Positions 10,910-21,529 of a stretch of 64,000 bases of DNA are shown here, piece after piece. This DNA comes from Toxonevra muliebris. Lineage: Eukaryota; Arthropoda; Insecta; Diptera; Pallopteridae. The stretch's first letter is position 1. Each line of letters starts with the position of its first letter. The stretch spans positions 19,152,182-19,216,181 of the forward strand of contig OY829330.1 of NCBI GenBank assembly GCA_963691655.1. Reading direction: 5' to 3'. The notes under the pieces are model-generated. The model searched no databases. It was not told the DNA's origin and saw only the letters and a list, made by a program, of their open reading frames with translations. The translations under genes were made by a program, and so were the position numbers.

Positions 10910-12800
10910 ATGGATAATAAATTCGAGCAGAGTATTGAGAAATTCAAGCAAAGGTTGAAAGATGAGCAAGACCGGGGCAAACGGACGCAGACCCTGGGGT
11001 AGGGAGTCGCGGAGGAAGAAGTGGTGGGACCGGGCCGTCGCTTACGTGTGGTCGCCATACCACCCTACCCAAGCCAGCCACCGGCCAACTTGAGGCGCAT
11101 GATGGTGTATGACGCACTCGACAATGATACCAGGTTGTGTACGTATCCGGAAGGGAGAGGAGGTATCACCGTCAAGGTAAGTGACTACCGATGTCTGGCC
11201 GTCGGTAAATACCTGAATGACACGGTAATAAATTTCTGGCTGCAGTGGAGTGCCCAGGCCAAACCAGCGGGGGTGTATGCCCTAGACACCTTTTTCTTCG
11301 AAAGTCTCCGCAACGACGTGGGGCGTACCATAAAAACGTGCCTAAAGAAGATCAGCCTCCCCACAGCCGAACTGTTGAGAGTTCCGGTCAATGAGAAGCA
11401 TCACTGGTACCTGGCTGCCGTTCAATTCATCACTGCAGAGCCGCTCGAGGTCGAGATGATAGGGCCACAGCGGGAGGTGCGCATCCTCATTTTCGACTCC
11501 CTGGCGCAGACGATACAAACGTTGAGGGTGTTCCTCCAGAAGGCGCTTCAAGAGTTCAGTAGCACTGCAGGTACTACGAATGAAATAAGCGCATATACCC
11601 CCCCAGTACCCCAGCAACCGAATTTCACCGACTGCGGGGTGTATATGTTGCAATACGTGGAGTGCCTGCTCGCCGACCCATTGACAGACCTCGACCCAAT
11701 GGTAGGCCGGGCCCAGTGGTTCACGAAGCGAATGATAGCCGAAAAGAGGGCCGTCATCGCGCAACAGATCCGCCATCTGGCCAAGCAGGCAGGGTCCTCG
11801 GTGACTATATGGCCGGACCTCTCAGCGCGTTCCGCAGCAACAACGACTGCGCATATCCACACCGCAGCTGCAGCAACGATAGTTGCGTACTCTAGCGCAG
11901 CAGCAGCAGCAACGACGACTGCGCACCACCGCACAGCAGCGGCAGCAACGACTGCTGCATACACTAGCACTGTAGCAAAAGCGCCAACGACTGCGCACCT
12001 TCACACCACAGCGGCAGCAACGATAGTTGCGTACTCTAGCGCAGCAGCAACGACGACTGTGCACCCCTCACACAGTAGCGGCAGCAACGACAGCTGCATG
12101 CACTAGCACTACAGCAGCAGCACCAACGACTGCGCACCTCCACACAGCAGCGGCAGCAACGATATTTGCGTACCCTAGCACGGCAGCAGCAGCAACAACG
12201 ACTGCGCATCTCCGCACAGCAGCGGCAGCGACGACAGCTGCATACCCTAACACTGTAGCAGCAGCGCCAACGACAACGCATCTCCACACAGCTACGACAG
12301 CTGCGTACATTGACCAAGCAGCGACAACCGCAACAACGGTCACCCTCCGACGAGAAATAACGCCGAATGCGACAACACTCACTATGACCACTCCGGACGT
12401 GAATCCGCTGGCTACATCAGCACCAGCCATAGCAGCACCGACCACTGAGCCCCGTAAGCCAGTGCCCCAAGGAGATAACAGCAGCAGTAAAAGTAGTGAG
12501 TATAGCGACAGCGAAGACAATGACAACGGTGACTTCAAGCGCAGACAGAAGGATAGCGGCATAAAGCGTCCAGAGGACAACAACAGCACCCTACCCTCTC
12601 ATGTCCCAGGAATGGAATACAACGAGTGGCCCCCGGAACTATACGACCGGGTCCGACAAGTGCTCGCTACGCGCGCTCCCAACCAGCCTAAGAGTTACCG
12701 ACAGGTGGTAAATGGCAAGGCGTATAGGGTCTGGATCCGCCGCACAGGGGACGTGGCCTTCATCCGCATCACTGATACCACCTCTTCCTCACCGAAGTAA
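10910..12800 (+). pseudogene. Osv-U ORF3: Ulp1/SENP-like C48 cysteine protease with Ala/Thr repeats and basic C-terminal module
   Basis: The likely start is ATG 10910 (MDNKFEQSIEKFKQRLKDEQ, coiled-coil-like); an in-frame TAG lies at 11000-11002. From 11021 the frame is open to 12106 and encodes a deubiquitinase-fold protease of the SUMO-protease type. Numbering from 11021: YLNDTVINFWL (64-74, substrate-groove motif), TFFFESL (90-96), HHW with catalytic His128, FDSL with Asp159, and QQPNFTDCG with Gln199 and Cys205. The Gln-to-Cys spacing of six is as in SENP enzymes. Ala/Thr-rich repeats follow. A frameshift near 12060 moves the reading to the frame ending at 12800, with an acidic Ser-rich stretch and a C-terminal module (SYRQVVNGKAYRVWIRRTG). 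The stop codon abuts the polypurine tract. Expected role (family knowledge): cleavage of SUMO or a similar protein. Why a retroelement would carry it is unknown. Confidence 0.88.
11820..12330 (+). repeat. Ala/Thr-coding minisatellite in Osv-U ORF3
   Basis: Imperfect repeats rich in GCAGCAGC and ACGACTGCGCA encode variants of AATTTAHLHTAAAAT. Units are about 54-60 bases with internal variation. The frameshift between the two halves of ORF3 lies inside the array, a likely place for slippage. Confidence 0.8.
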
Positions 12801-12812
12801 AGGGGGGGGGGG
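12801..12812 (+). promoter_or_regulatory. Osv-U polypurine tract
   Basis: AGGGGGGGGGGG-type run immediately after the ORF3 TAA and directly before the 3' LTR TG at 12813. It primes plus-strand DNA synthesis in LTR elements. Confidence 0.85.
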
Positions 12813-13001
12813 TGTGACGACGCAAATTTAGGACCCAAATTATGGCCGCACAACATACGGCTGTGGCCTACGCAGTAGCATCAACACCGCCACTGTACAT
12901 CAAGACCACCACTGTACAGCAACACCGCCTCTGTACATCGACACCGCCACTGTGCACCAGCATGAAAGAAAAGAAGAAAAAAAAACAAACAAAGAAGTCA
13001 C
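12813..13001 (+). repeat. Osv-U 3' LTR, first part (before BEL-A)
   Basis: Matches the first 189 bases of the 5' LTR with about four differences, ending in GTCAC (12997-13001), which is the BEL-A target duplication. It resumes at 21530. Confidence 0.92.
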
Positions 13002-13380
13002 TGTATAATTCCCTGACGTTCGAAATAAGAATTTCTATTTTTTTTTTCTTAAACGTTACAAATTCAGGGTTTTATTTAATTAAAAATTAATATAAAATGA
13101 TTTTGATGCGATTCGGGTTCGCCGAGTTAATTATGTAAATATGAATAGTAAAAATAATAAAAAGATTTATGTGTGGGCGGCTTTTATAGCCGTTACCGCT
13201 GGAAGAAATGAAAAGCTTAGGGATATATATATACATTGAAAGCTTAAGACTAGTACTAGGTTGAATTCAGTTTTTAGTACAAGTACTAGAATTTTCTAAT
13301 TTACAAAATAATAGAATGGTGGCAAATTTACAAATAAGTACAAGTAGGAAATTTTAGTTCATTTGGAACTGGTTCCAACA
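13002..13380 (-). repeat. BEL-A 3' LTR
   Basis: 379 bp. On the minus strand it starts TGTTGGAACCAGTTCC and ends ATTATACA. It is preceded on that strand by the purine run GCAAGGGGGCCGCAA (13381-13395), the likely polypurine tract. Confidence 0.93.
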
Positions 13381-13935
13381 TTGCGGCCCCCTTGCACGGG
13401 TGCAACGTCCATAGTTTGTTGAAGCTGTTGAAACGTCTGCACGGCGGACTTAAGCAGACAGTGGACTCGTCGACGTGTTGTTTCTAGCCCGCCGGCAATG
13501 CGGCGTATATTTTTGAACCCGTTCAAGGGGGCGTTCACATTATTCACACGACGTGATGCTGCTTGATATTGAACAGATGCGCGCCGGGACGTAGATGACC
13601 GGGCACGTCCATGGCAAGAACAGTCTGGTTTGAATGAAACTTTCCTTCTGGCTATACGGTGCTGTCGTTGATGCGCATGTTGGGTGATGCGTCCTCTGTT
13701 GTTGGTGTCTTTGTGGAGCATGGTGTGGTGTGCTTTGTGGCAAATTCTGCAGTCGTTTGGAGAGTCACAGCATCCAGTGGCGTGGGTGCGTGCCAGGCAA
13801 TTAAAACAATAGTTGTGTTTTCTTACAACTTCCGCACGCTGACTTGGCGGCATGACGCGGAAGCTTCTGCAAAAGCGCAGCGAGTGATAACGGAAGCACA
13901 CCTGACACTGATGTACGTCAGCACTGCGTTCTTTC
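13359..13935 (-). CDS. BEL-A 3' ORF: zinc-knuckle protein
   Basis: A frame downstream of integrase with gag-like zinc knuckles: QCQVCFRYHSLRFC, CFNCLARTHATGCC and CRICHKAHHTMLH. The C-terminal tail is Arg-rich, ending RRRVHCLLKSAVQTFQQLQQ and running through the polypurine tract into the LTR. The 5' start is unclear; the knuckle begins before the first ATG at 13901, so the coding sequence must start upstream or be spliced. Equivalent segments occur in BEL-E (about 54970-55267) and BEL-D (46252-46820). Probable nucleic-acid-binding role; the function is not known to me. Confidence 0.7.
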
Positions 13936-14076
13936 GGTGGTCTGTGAAAGGGAAAATAAAATATTAGTAGGTGACAAGCAGGGGATGCAGAAAGAAAATG
14001 GTTGCATTAAACTCATCGAGGGGAGATTTTATCAATGTATAACTAAGACAGTATGGGTGAGAAGAATTAGGTGGGT

Positions 14077-14589
14077 CTATGCCAGAGGTAATACACATAG
14101 TTTGACGACTGGTCGTCGCGTCAACCCGGTTGATGTTCGGACGTCAGCGACGCGGATGTGATTATCGGAGCCGCTATAGAGCTTCTCAATTCGACCTAGA
14201 CGCCACTCATTTGGGGGCAGAAGATCGTCCTTGATAACGACTAGTTCACCTTCAGCAATGTCCTTCTGAGGGTGTTTCCATTTGTATCGTTTATGCAGCT
14301 CCTTGAGGTACTCATCCTTCCATCTTCGGTTGAATTCGTGGTGGAGGACTTTGATTTTTTCCCAGCGATTCACCAGAGATAGGTCCTCAGCGTTAGGCTC
14401 AGGGAGTGATAAGAGCGGTGCACCACGAAGGAAATGTCCTGGAGTGAGTGCAAGGAGTTCTTCTGGATCCTGAGAAATTGGGGAAAGAGGGCGAGAATTA
14501 AGTACTGCTTCGATGCGTGCGAGAAGAGTTGCAAATTCTTCAAAGGTGAATCTGTGGTTCCCTGCCACTTTCTTCAATGGTTGTTCCAT
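14077..14589 (-). pseudogene. BEL-A integrase C-terminal part (DUF5641-type)
   Basis: Reads [55 protein letters not shown] and GELVVIKDDLLPPNEWRLGR, the conserved C-terminal region of Pao-type integrases. It is out of frame with the core because a deletion joins the second catalytic Asp region directly to this part at about 14583-14590. The third catalytic acidic residue, expected in between, is missing. Confidence 0.88.
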
Positions 14590-16813
14590 TATCCGTCATG
14601 ATTTTAGCAGGGAGACCTCTCCGTCCAACAAATCTGGCGAATGCCGCTCTAAAAGCCTCTGTTGTGAGGTCAGAACATAATTCCAAATGCACAGCTTTTG
14701 TAGAGAAGCAGACAAAGACTGCCACGTATCCTTTCAAGTAGGGAGACTGACGCAGAGTTGAGGATTTGATTTGAAAAGGCCCAGCGAAATCGATGCCTGT
14801 AGTAGTGAATGGTAGCGAGAAGGTACAGCGATCGGGGGGCAAGGCCGCCATAATTTGAGTACGGATTTGCTGTTTGTATATAGTACAGATTTTACATTGA
14901 AAAATTAATTTTTTGACTTTCGCTTTGAGTCGTGGAATATAAAACTCTTGACGGGCTAGACGAACCATTAACCTTTGTTCAGCGTGTAACAGGGTTGAAT
15001 GTAAAAAGTGGAGATATAGGAGACAAAAACGTGAGTTTTCTGGCAGTATGATGGGATGTCGCTCATTGTGACTCAGAACAGAATGTACAAGACGGCCGTT
15101 CACTCTCATAAGGCCTTCTTTATCCAGGCAGGGGTTAAGAGGAAGAAGGGAACTCCTTTTGCTGATGCATTTGGGTTCGGCCAAAGCCGAGTATTCTTTA
15201 CCATAATGTCGGAGCTGTGCTATATGTATAAGCCGTGTCCTTACAAACTTAATTTCAGTATGAGAAATTGCAAGACTGTTTGATAGGGGGATGCTTCTGA
15301 ACCGTGCGATAGTATTTCGGGGGAACCGGAACATGTATGCAATGACTCTTAGAGCACGCGGAAACGAGGAGAACCGATCGAGAATGTCGGTTGGTTCTTC
15401 AATAGTATGAAAAACCTCCACTTTTCGTTGTTCGATCAGTGGCACGCTAGTTGGTAGAGATTTTGGCCAAGAATCCTGACCTTTCAATAGCCACTTTGGA
15501 CCATTCCACCACAAAGGTGATGAAGCTAAGTGTTGAGGCGAACATCCTCTCGTTCCCAAATCAGCAGGATTGTAAGCACTCAAGACATGTCGCCATGTGG
15601 CATTACTGACATTTCGTAGTATTTCTGTCGTACGGTTTGCTATGTAAGTCTTCCATATGCACGGTGGTTTTTCTAGCCATGCAAGGACGATAGAAGAGTC
15701 ACACCAGAGAAAGATTTCGGTGTCATTTAATCCAAGCTGGCAGCATACTTGTTTGACTAGTTTAGAAAGGAGAACAGCGCCGCATAGTTCTAAGCGTGGA
15801 AGACTAATAGTTTGTAAAGGGGCTACTTTCCCCTTGGAAACTAGAACGTGAGAGGAAATAGTCTGGTCCTCATTCTGTGTGCGGATGTACAGAGCTGCAC
15901 AATACGCTTTCTCAGAGGCATCGCAGAATCCGTGAATTTGGATTGTTTTCTTGGGTGAAAAGTTAACCCAACGTGGAATTTGAATTTTATTAATTGTGTT
16001 AAGACTCTCCACGAACTGATTCCACTTTATGAGCGATGCTGGTTTTACGCATTCGTCCCATTCGGTTTCTTCCAACCAGAGTTGTTGGAGGAGAATCTTA
16101 GCTTGAATCATTATTGGCGATAGCCATCCTGCGGGGTCAAACAATTTTGCGACAGACGAGAGTATCTGACGTTTCGTGGCAGAGGTCGATGTTAAGGTTG
16201 GAATATAGGTATAGGAAAAAGTATCAGACAAAGCGTTCCATCGAATGCCTAATGTTTTTGTCGAACTTGTGTCGTCAAATCTGAGGAAGTTGGAATTTAA
16301 AAGATTTTCATTGGGGACCTGTTCTAAGATTTTTGGATTGTTTGCAGTAATTTTTTTTAAAGGGAAACTGGCGGTCTTGAGAGTTTGAATGACTTGAGTC
16401 ATTGCCTCTATAGTGGAAGGTAAATCATAACCACCAGATAATATGTCGTCGACATATGTTTCGTTAAGCAGTATTTTAGAGGCGAGAGGATACTTATGTT
16501 GCGTATCGTTGGCCAATTGATTTAGAGTTCTTATGGCTAGATATGGGGCACATGCAACGCCGAAAGTAACAGTCTTCAATTTATAGTCTTGGATGGATTC
16601 ATTGGGGGACCTACGAAAGAGAATTCGTTGGAACTGCTGATCTTCTTCATGAATTAAGATCTGTCTGTACATCTTTTCGATGTCACCATTGAAGACGAAC
16701 TCATAGAGGCGCCACTGGAGTATGATCATCATGAGATCTGATTGTAGCGTGGGGCCAATGTGGAGAACATCATTTAATGAGTTCCCTGAACTTGATGCTT
16801 TTGAAGCATTGAA
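14540..16813 (-). pseudogene. BEL-A reverse transcriptase, RNase H and integrase core (pol)
   Basis: A long frame. RT shows [12 protein letters not shown] (first catalytic Asp), [15 protein letters not shown] and YVDDILSG (catalytic YVDD). RNase H shows [39 protein letters not shown] and NPADLGTRG. Integrase begins with the zinc region ([30 protein letters not shown]), then the first Asp ([10 protein letters not shown]) and the second (KIMTDNGTT), then the deletion. The frame joins upstream RT coding after a one-base shift at about 16813. The RT active site is intact; the integrase is not. Confidence 0.92.
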
Positions 16814-18615
16814 ACTATACGAACTTTGGAGGTGGTTTTTTCCGGTCGAACAACTGCATGATGAGGCAAGTAAAAGGATAAATATCGCCCTTTGGAGATT
16901 ATTTCAGGCGAGGATGTGGCTTCCATGTGGTCTAACGTGATATATTCTTCGAGAACGTCACTGTATAATTTTTTGAGATCCTTTTTCTTTTCTAGGGAGC
17001 GTTCTATGCTCAACAGCTGCTGTAAAGCAGAGCTTCGAGAATGTCCTAATGCAGACTTTTGCGGAAAATCTTTTTTAAATGGAAGTCTAACGAGATATCG
17101 GTCATCCGACCTCCGAATTGTGGTTTGCTGATATAGCTGCTCACAAATTTGGTCCTCGTCGGATGGAGGATGAGGCTCCACCAACTCTTCTTGTTCCCAA
17201 AATTTTTTAAGTTGGTGGCTGATAGGGTCATGTGAAATTACCTGTGTTACTTGTGTCGAGAATGTTGACACTTTTTCGGTTATAGGACCACTTAAAATTC
17301 ATCCGAATATAGTATTTTGTGCTAGAAGGCTACCGCATGTGTTGCGTGTGCCTTCTAGGAGTATGCTTGGAGACAGATCACTTCCTATGATCATGTCGAT
17401 TTGTGCTGTAGCAAAGCAGTTGGGATCAGCGAGACTCAACGTTGAGAGATCTTCCCAATTTGGATGACTGACTTTGAACGTTGGGAGGAGTTTTGTTAGT
17501 TTAGGGAGAACTATCGCTTGTGCTTTAATTTTAATGTTGCTGTTCGTGGCCAGTGTTAAGAAGCAAATTCGGTTTGCGTTCTGAACTATTTCACCACCTA
17601 TGCCAGAAATTGCGTAATAGGTCTCTTTAGTGGGAAGCCCTATTCGCTTTTGGGCCTTCGAGGAGATGAAGGTCTTTTGGGATCCTTGGTCAATCAAGGC
17701 TCGAACTTTGAAGTGTTCGCCCGCGTGTTCCAGCGAGATAAGTGCTATAGGAAGTAGTGTTTTTTCACTATTACTGGCATATAGCGAATGAATTGGTTCA
17801 TGAGTGTTCTGATGTGAACATGAGGGTTTTTCTGAGTTTAACTCTATTGGATTTCGAATTTGATAGATTGTGGTTTTTGGTCTTTCTATGATATTATCTG
17901 ACTGAGCTGTCGATACTTGGGACAGAGTTAAGTGGGATCGATCACTTGATCGTGTGTATTTATATTTATCGCCAGACATATTGTGAAGCAGTGAATGGTG
18001 TCTTTTTTGGCAGTAAACGCACGTAAAATTACTTTTACAATCTTGCTTCACGTGTGAAAAACCAAGACAGTTTTTGCATATATTATTATTTTTAACGTGG
18101 TTTTGTCTCTCAAATATTGTCATTTTTTTGAATTTTGGGCAAAGTCGTACCGAGTGGTTTAAATTGCATAATTTGCACTGGAAAGACTTACTTTCAGTCA
18201 AATATGTTTGTGATTTGTTTATTAATTTGTTTTGAGTGTAATTGAGGTTAGAATGGTTTGGTTTGGGTCGGCTTGGTCGAATGCTGTTAAGCCTTTCTAC
18301 CACTTCGTATCTGGAAGTTAAGAATTCATCCATTTGAGACCACAATGGGAGGTCTTTGCGCGATCTTAGCGATTGCTCCCAGAGCGACAGAGTTTCTTCG
18401 GGTAGCTTGGTTGAGCAAATGTAAACCAGAATGGGATCCCAATTTTTCGTGTCGACGCCCTGGGTGGAGAGAATGCACAAACTATTATTGATTGTGGTCT
18501 GTATTTTCTGTATCGCATTGCTATTTTCTGAAGTTACTGGTACGATATTTAAAAGAATTTTTATTTGATTGTCTACCAGGATACGTGTATTTCCGTACCG
18601 TTCAAAGCTTCCCAC
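16774..18615 (-). pseudogene. BEL-A gag C-terminus, zinc knuckles, protease and RT start
   Basis: Same frame throughout except for TGA at 17299-17301, which replaces the Trp of the AQNTIFG-W-I motif seen intact in BEL-E. In order: gag C-terminal part (WEQSLRSRKDLPLWSQMDEF), knuckles CKLCNLNHSVRLC, CKNCLGFSHVKQDC and CVYCQKRHHSLLH, retropepsin [16 protein letters not shown], the conserved post-protease motif DMIIGSDLSPSILLEG, and the RT N-terminal region [19 protein letters not shown], where the frame breaks. Confidence 0.9.
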
Positions 18616-19319
18616 GCTAAATCAAAATTATTGTTGCTCAGCTGGTACCGTTTTACGATAGCACCAGCTTGACCCTTTGTTTTAAGTCGGAGGTGGTATA
18701 ATTTTTGGGCTGGTGTCAGTTTTGGGTGGTTTATATATACCGCAGTAAACATGTCCCGGAAGGACGGCCACTCTTCATACCCTCCGTAAAATATTTCTGT
18801 GTCACAGGGTGGAAGCTTGAGATTAATTTCAGAGGAAACTTGTTGAGCTTGGTTTGGGATTTGAGGCATTGTGGGAACTCCAGATTGCGGCCTGGTTTGA
18901 GTTTGGAGCATTTTAAGCAAGTCTAGCATTTGAGCTTTGCACTCTTCAAAGTCTCCTATGCAGACGTCAAACTTGCTGCAAGCGGATTCCTTGAATTTTT
19001 CAGGCAGCGCATCATCGTCAGCGATGCAAACCTGCTCGTAGGCGCTTAGGACCCCAGACCATCTCCGATCAAGATTTTGTAATCTCACTTCAATGAGTGA
19101 TTCCGTCTGATCTTCGATTGGGGTAGACACAAATTTATTGCACAACTGAACTAGGGTATCGGTTTCAAAAATAAATTTGGAGACCGAAGTGTCTTGGCGA
19201 CTTGTACTCCTCGTGCGAGGTTTTAATGGCTTTTTTGGGTCTTTTGGGTTTTTGTTAAGCTTATCTTGAGACTCATTTGCTGATGGGGGTGGTGATCTGA
19301 GCATCTTGAAATATGACAA
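18573..19319 (-). pseudogene. BEL-A gag N-terminal part (DUF1759-type)
   Basis: Starts around MSYFKMLRSPPPSANES with a Lys/Pro-rich leader, then ETDTLVQLCNKFVSTPIEDQ and LPPCDTEIFYGGYEEWPSFR plus DMFTAVYINHPKLTPAQKLYHL, the typical BEL gag core. A one-base shift near 18600 separates it from the rest of gag (LAWEAL, then RILVDNQIK in the other frame). When intact it forms the particle capsid. Confidence 0.88.
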
Positions 19320-21133
19320 CTAAACTTCTTTTGAATACTTGATTGACTTTGTAAACGAGGGCTTACTGTCTGATTTTTATTTCAGAAAATGAAGGAGTAC
19401 ACTGAGAATAGTGGGCCACTTATATTACTTTACTGTAGTAAATTGAAAGAGTAAAGAAAAATTGTTGTTTAATTTGCTAAAATATTAACTGGACATAAAC
19501 AAGAGGTTGAAATAACGAGAATTTGCCAACCAATAAAGTTGTTAAAATAAATGTAAATTGCGTTGGAAAGTAATGATGTGTTGTAATGATCTGAATGAAT
19601 TGCGTTATGCGTATTTGCTCATTGGGTTGTACTTTTTGCAACTCACAGGAAGAAATACGGATGTATTTACCTGTGGGTTGTGTCCTTAGTTTGACTAATG
19701 TGAATCAAGTTCAAACAAAAGGTCTTTTGAGTTTTTTTTTTCTAAGTATATCAACCCAAATGAACCCAGTATGTAAATAACGAAACAATGCTAATCAATA
19801 CAAATGTTTGTGGGAATGTTCGTACAACTTTTAAATCTACGTGTACAATCACGTTTTTGTTTTGTTTTTATACACTTGTGCATAGATAGAAATAGTTAAT
19901 AAGGGGGTTATTTTTAAATTTGATTGTATGCGATAATTTATTTTGTTTTTACATATACTGAGAAAAAGTAAGGTATATTTATATACGTTTCGAGAGTTAA
20001 TAAAACTTTTATTTAACTTTATTTAATGTTGCACATATGCAACCTTCACTTTTCAGTGGCATAAATATGTGGTTTAAAAAAAATAAAGCTTTGTATTCGC
20101 TTAGGTATTCTTAATGTTTGGTGATTGCTGAAAATTTGAATTTTTCGCTTAAGTCTGTCTTTTTTTTTTTTTTTTGAAGATACTTATTTTTTTTCTTTTA
20201 TTACGGAGAGAGAGTATGCATTAGCGGAACGCACGGAACTGAAACATATGTATGGGCAAAAATGTATGCAGGTATTTAATATTGATATATTATTGTCTAT
20301 ATCCAAATATATATATTCTTTAAGTAGTGGGAGAAAGTATGTGATAGCGGAACGAATGAAATTAAAACGTATGTATGTGCAAAGAAAATACCGCCAAAAT
20401 TGATATGTATATATGTATTTTGGGTTATATGTATATACCTTTTTGCAACGGTTTTCTTTAAACTACGCTAATTTCGGTAAATGTCATGTTATGTTTGTAA
20501 GTATATAATATTGAATATTGTGAGACTGTACTTTTTTTCTTTTTTTTTTTAACTAAGTCTCATGCAAAAATGATAATTGCTTCACTTACTGTGACATTCC
20601 TCTGAGATTTTTTTTGCTTACTGCGGCGGACGAATTTTGCCCTGTTGGTTGCGTATTTGGGTTCATGTTGTATTTTGCTGCTGACTTATTGTTGTGCCGT
20701 TGATGGTTCTACTGCTGTTGCGGATGATGAAGTTGTTGTAGCTGGTGCTGTTGATGCTGGTGGCACTGGCGATCATGCAGTAACTTACTGCGCTTTATTT
20801 TAAGCCCTCTGGGATACGTTTCCCATGATTTGAAATTTAACTCTCTCACTTTTTAACCTGAGGCTTTTTATTATTTGTTACTGCAAATGTGACGCTTTGT
20901 AACCGTTTGAGGCTCGCTGTTGAGTGAACACGAAAACTTTTTGAATTTTAAAATTTTGTGCTTTATCGCGCAACCACTGCACCACTACACTTTTTACAAT
21001 CTTTTTTTTTATTAAATTTTCTCGTTGTTCTTTCGCTGGATGTTCTTCGTTTTGCAAATATTTAAAAGAATGATGGCGTCCGATAGCCAGTGTTGCGTTT
21101 TGTTGTTTTTTATTTTTGTTCTAAATATTTGCG
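19320..21133 (-). other. BEL-A long 5' leader
   Basis: About 1.8 kb between the 5' LTR and the gag start with no gene. AT-rich, with several T-runs and a GCTGTTG-rich patch at about 20660-20780. Unusually long for an LTR element leader; it might contain an insertion or a packaging region, but no element ends were seen. Confidence 0.55.
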
Positions 21134-21151
21134 TTCAGGCTTGAAGGACCA
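21134..21151 (-). promoter_or_regulatory. BEL-A candidate primer binding site
   Basis: On the minus strand, directly after the LTR end: TGGTCCTTCAAGCCTGAA. BEL-D has TGGTCCTTCGAGCCG at the same place (27034-27048), which supports the position. The primer tRNA was not identified. Confidence 0.65.
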
Positions 21152-21529
21152 TGTATAATTCCCTGACATTCGAAATAAGAATTTCTATTTTTTTTTCTTA
21201 AACGTTACAAATTCAGGGTTTTATTTAATTAAAAATGAATATAATATGATTTTGATGCGATTCGGGTTCGCCGAGTTAATTATGTAAATATGAATAGTAA
21301 AAATAATAAAAAGAATTATGTGTGGGCGGCTTTTATAGCCGTTACCGCTGGAAGAAATGAAAAGCTTAGGGATATATATATACATTGAAAGCTTAAGACT
21401 AGTACTAAGTTGAATTCAGTTTTTAGTACAAGTACTAGAATTTTCTAATTTACAAAATAATAGAATGGTGGCAAATTTACAAATAAGTACAAGTAGGAAA
21501 TTTTAGTTCATTTGGAACTGGTTCCAACA
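21152..21529 (-). repeat. BEL-A 5' LTR
   Basis: 378 bp, near identical to 13002-13380, with five substitutions and a T-run length difference seen by eye. Followed on the plus side by the GTCAC target duplication (21530-21534). Confidence 0.93.

Larger units (their letters stand above)
13002..21529 (-). mobile_element. BEL-A: BEL/Pao retrotransposon inserted in Osv-U 3' LTR
   Basis: Minus-strand element with LTRs 13002-13380 and 21152-21529 and the 5-bp target duplication GTCAC (12997-13001 and 21530-21534). Uninterrupted target sequence is visible in the Osv-U 5' LTR at about 5938. The internal order gag, protease, RT, RNase H, integrase, then a zinc-knuckle 3' ORF is that of BEL/Pao. The two LTRs differ at about five substitutions in 379 bases, so the insertion is fairly recent and younger than Osv-U. 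Coding regions contain a nonsense codon, several frameshifts and an integrase deletion. Confidence 0.95.
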
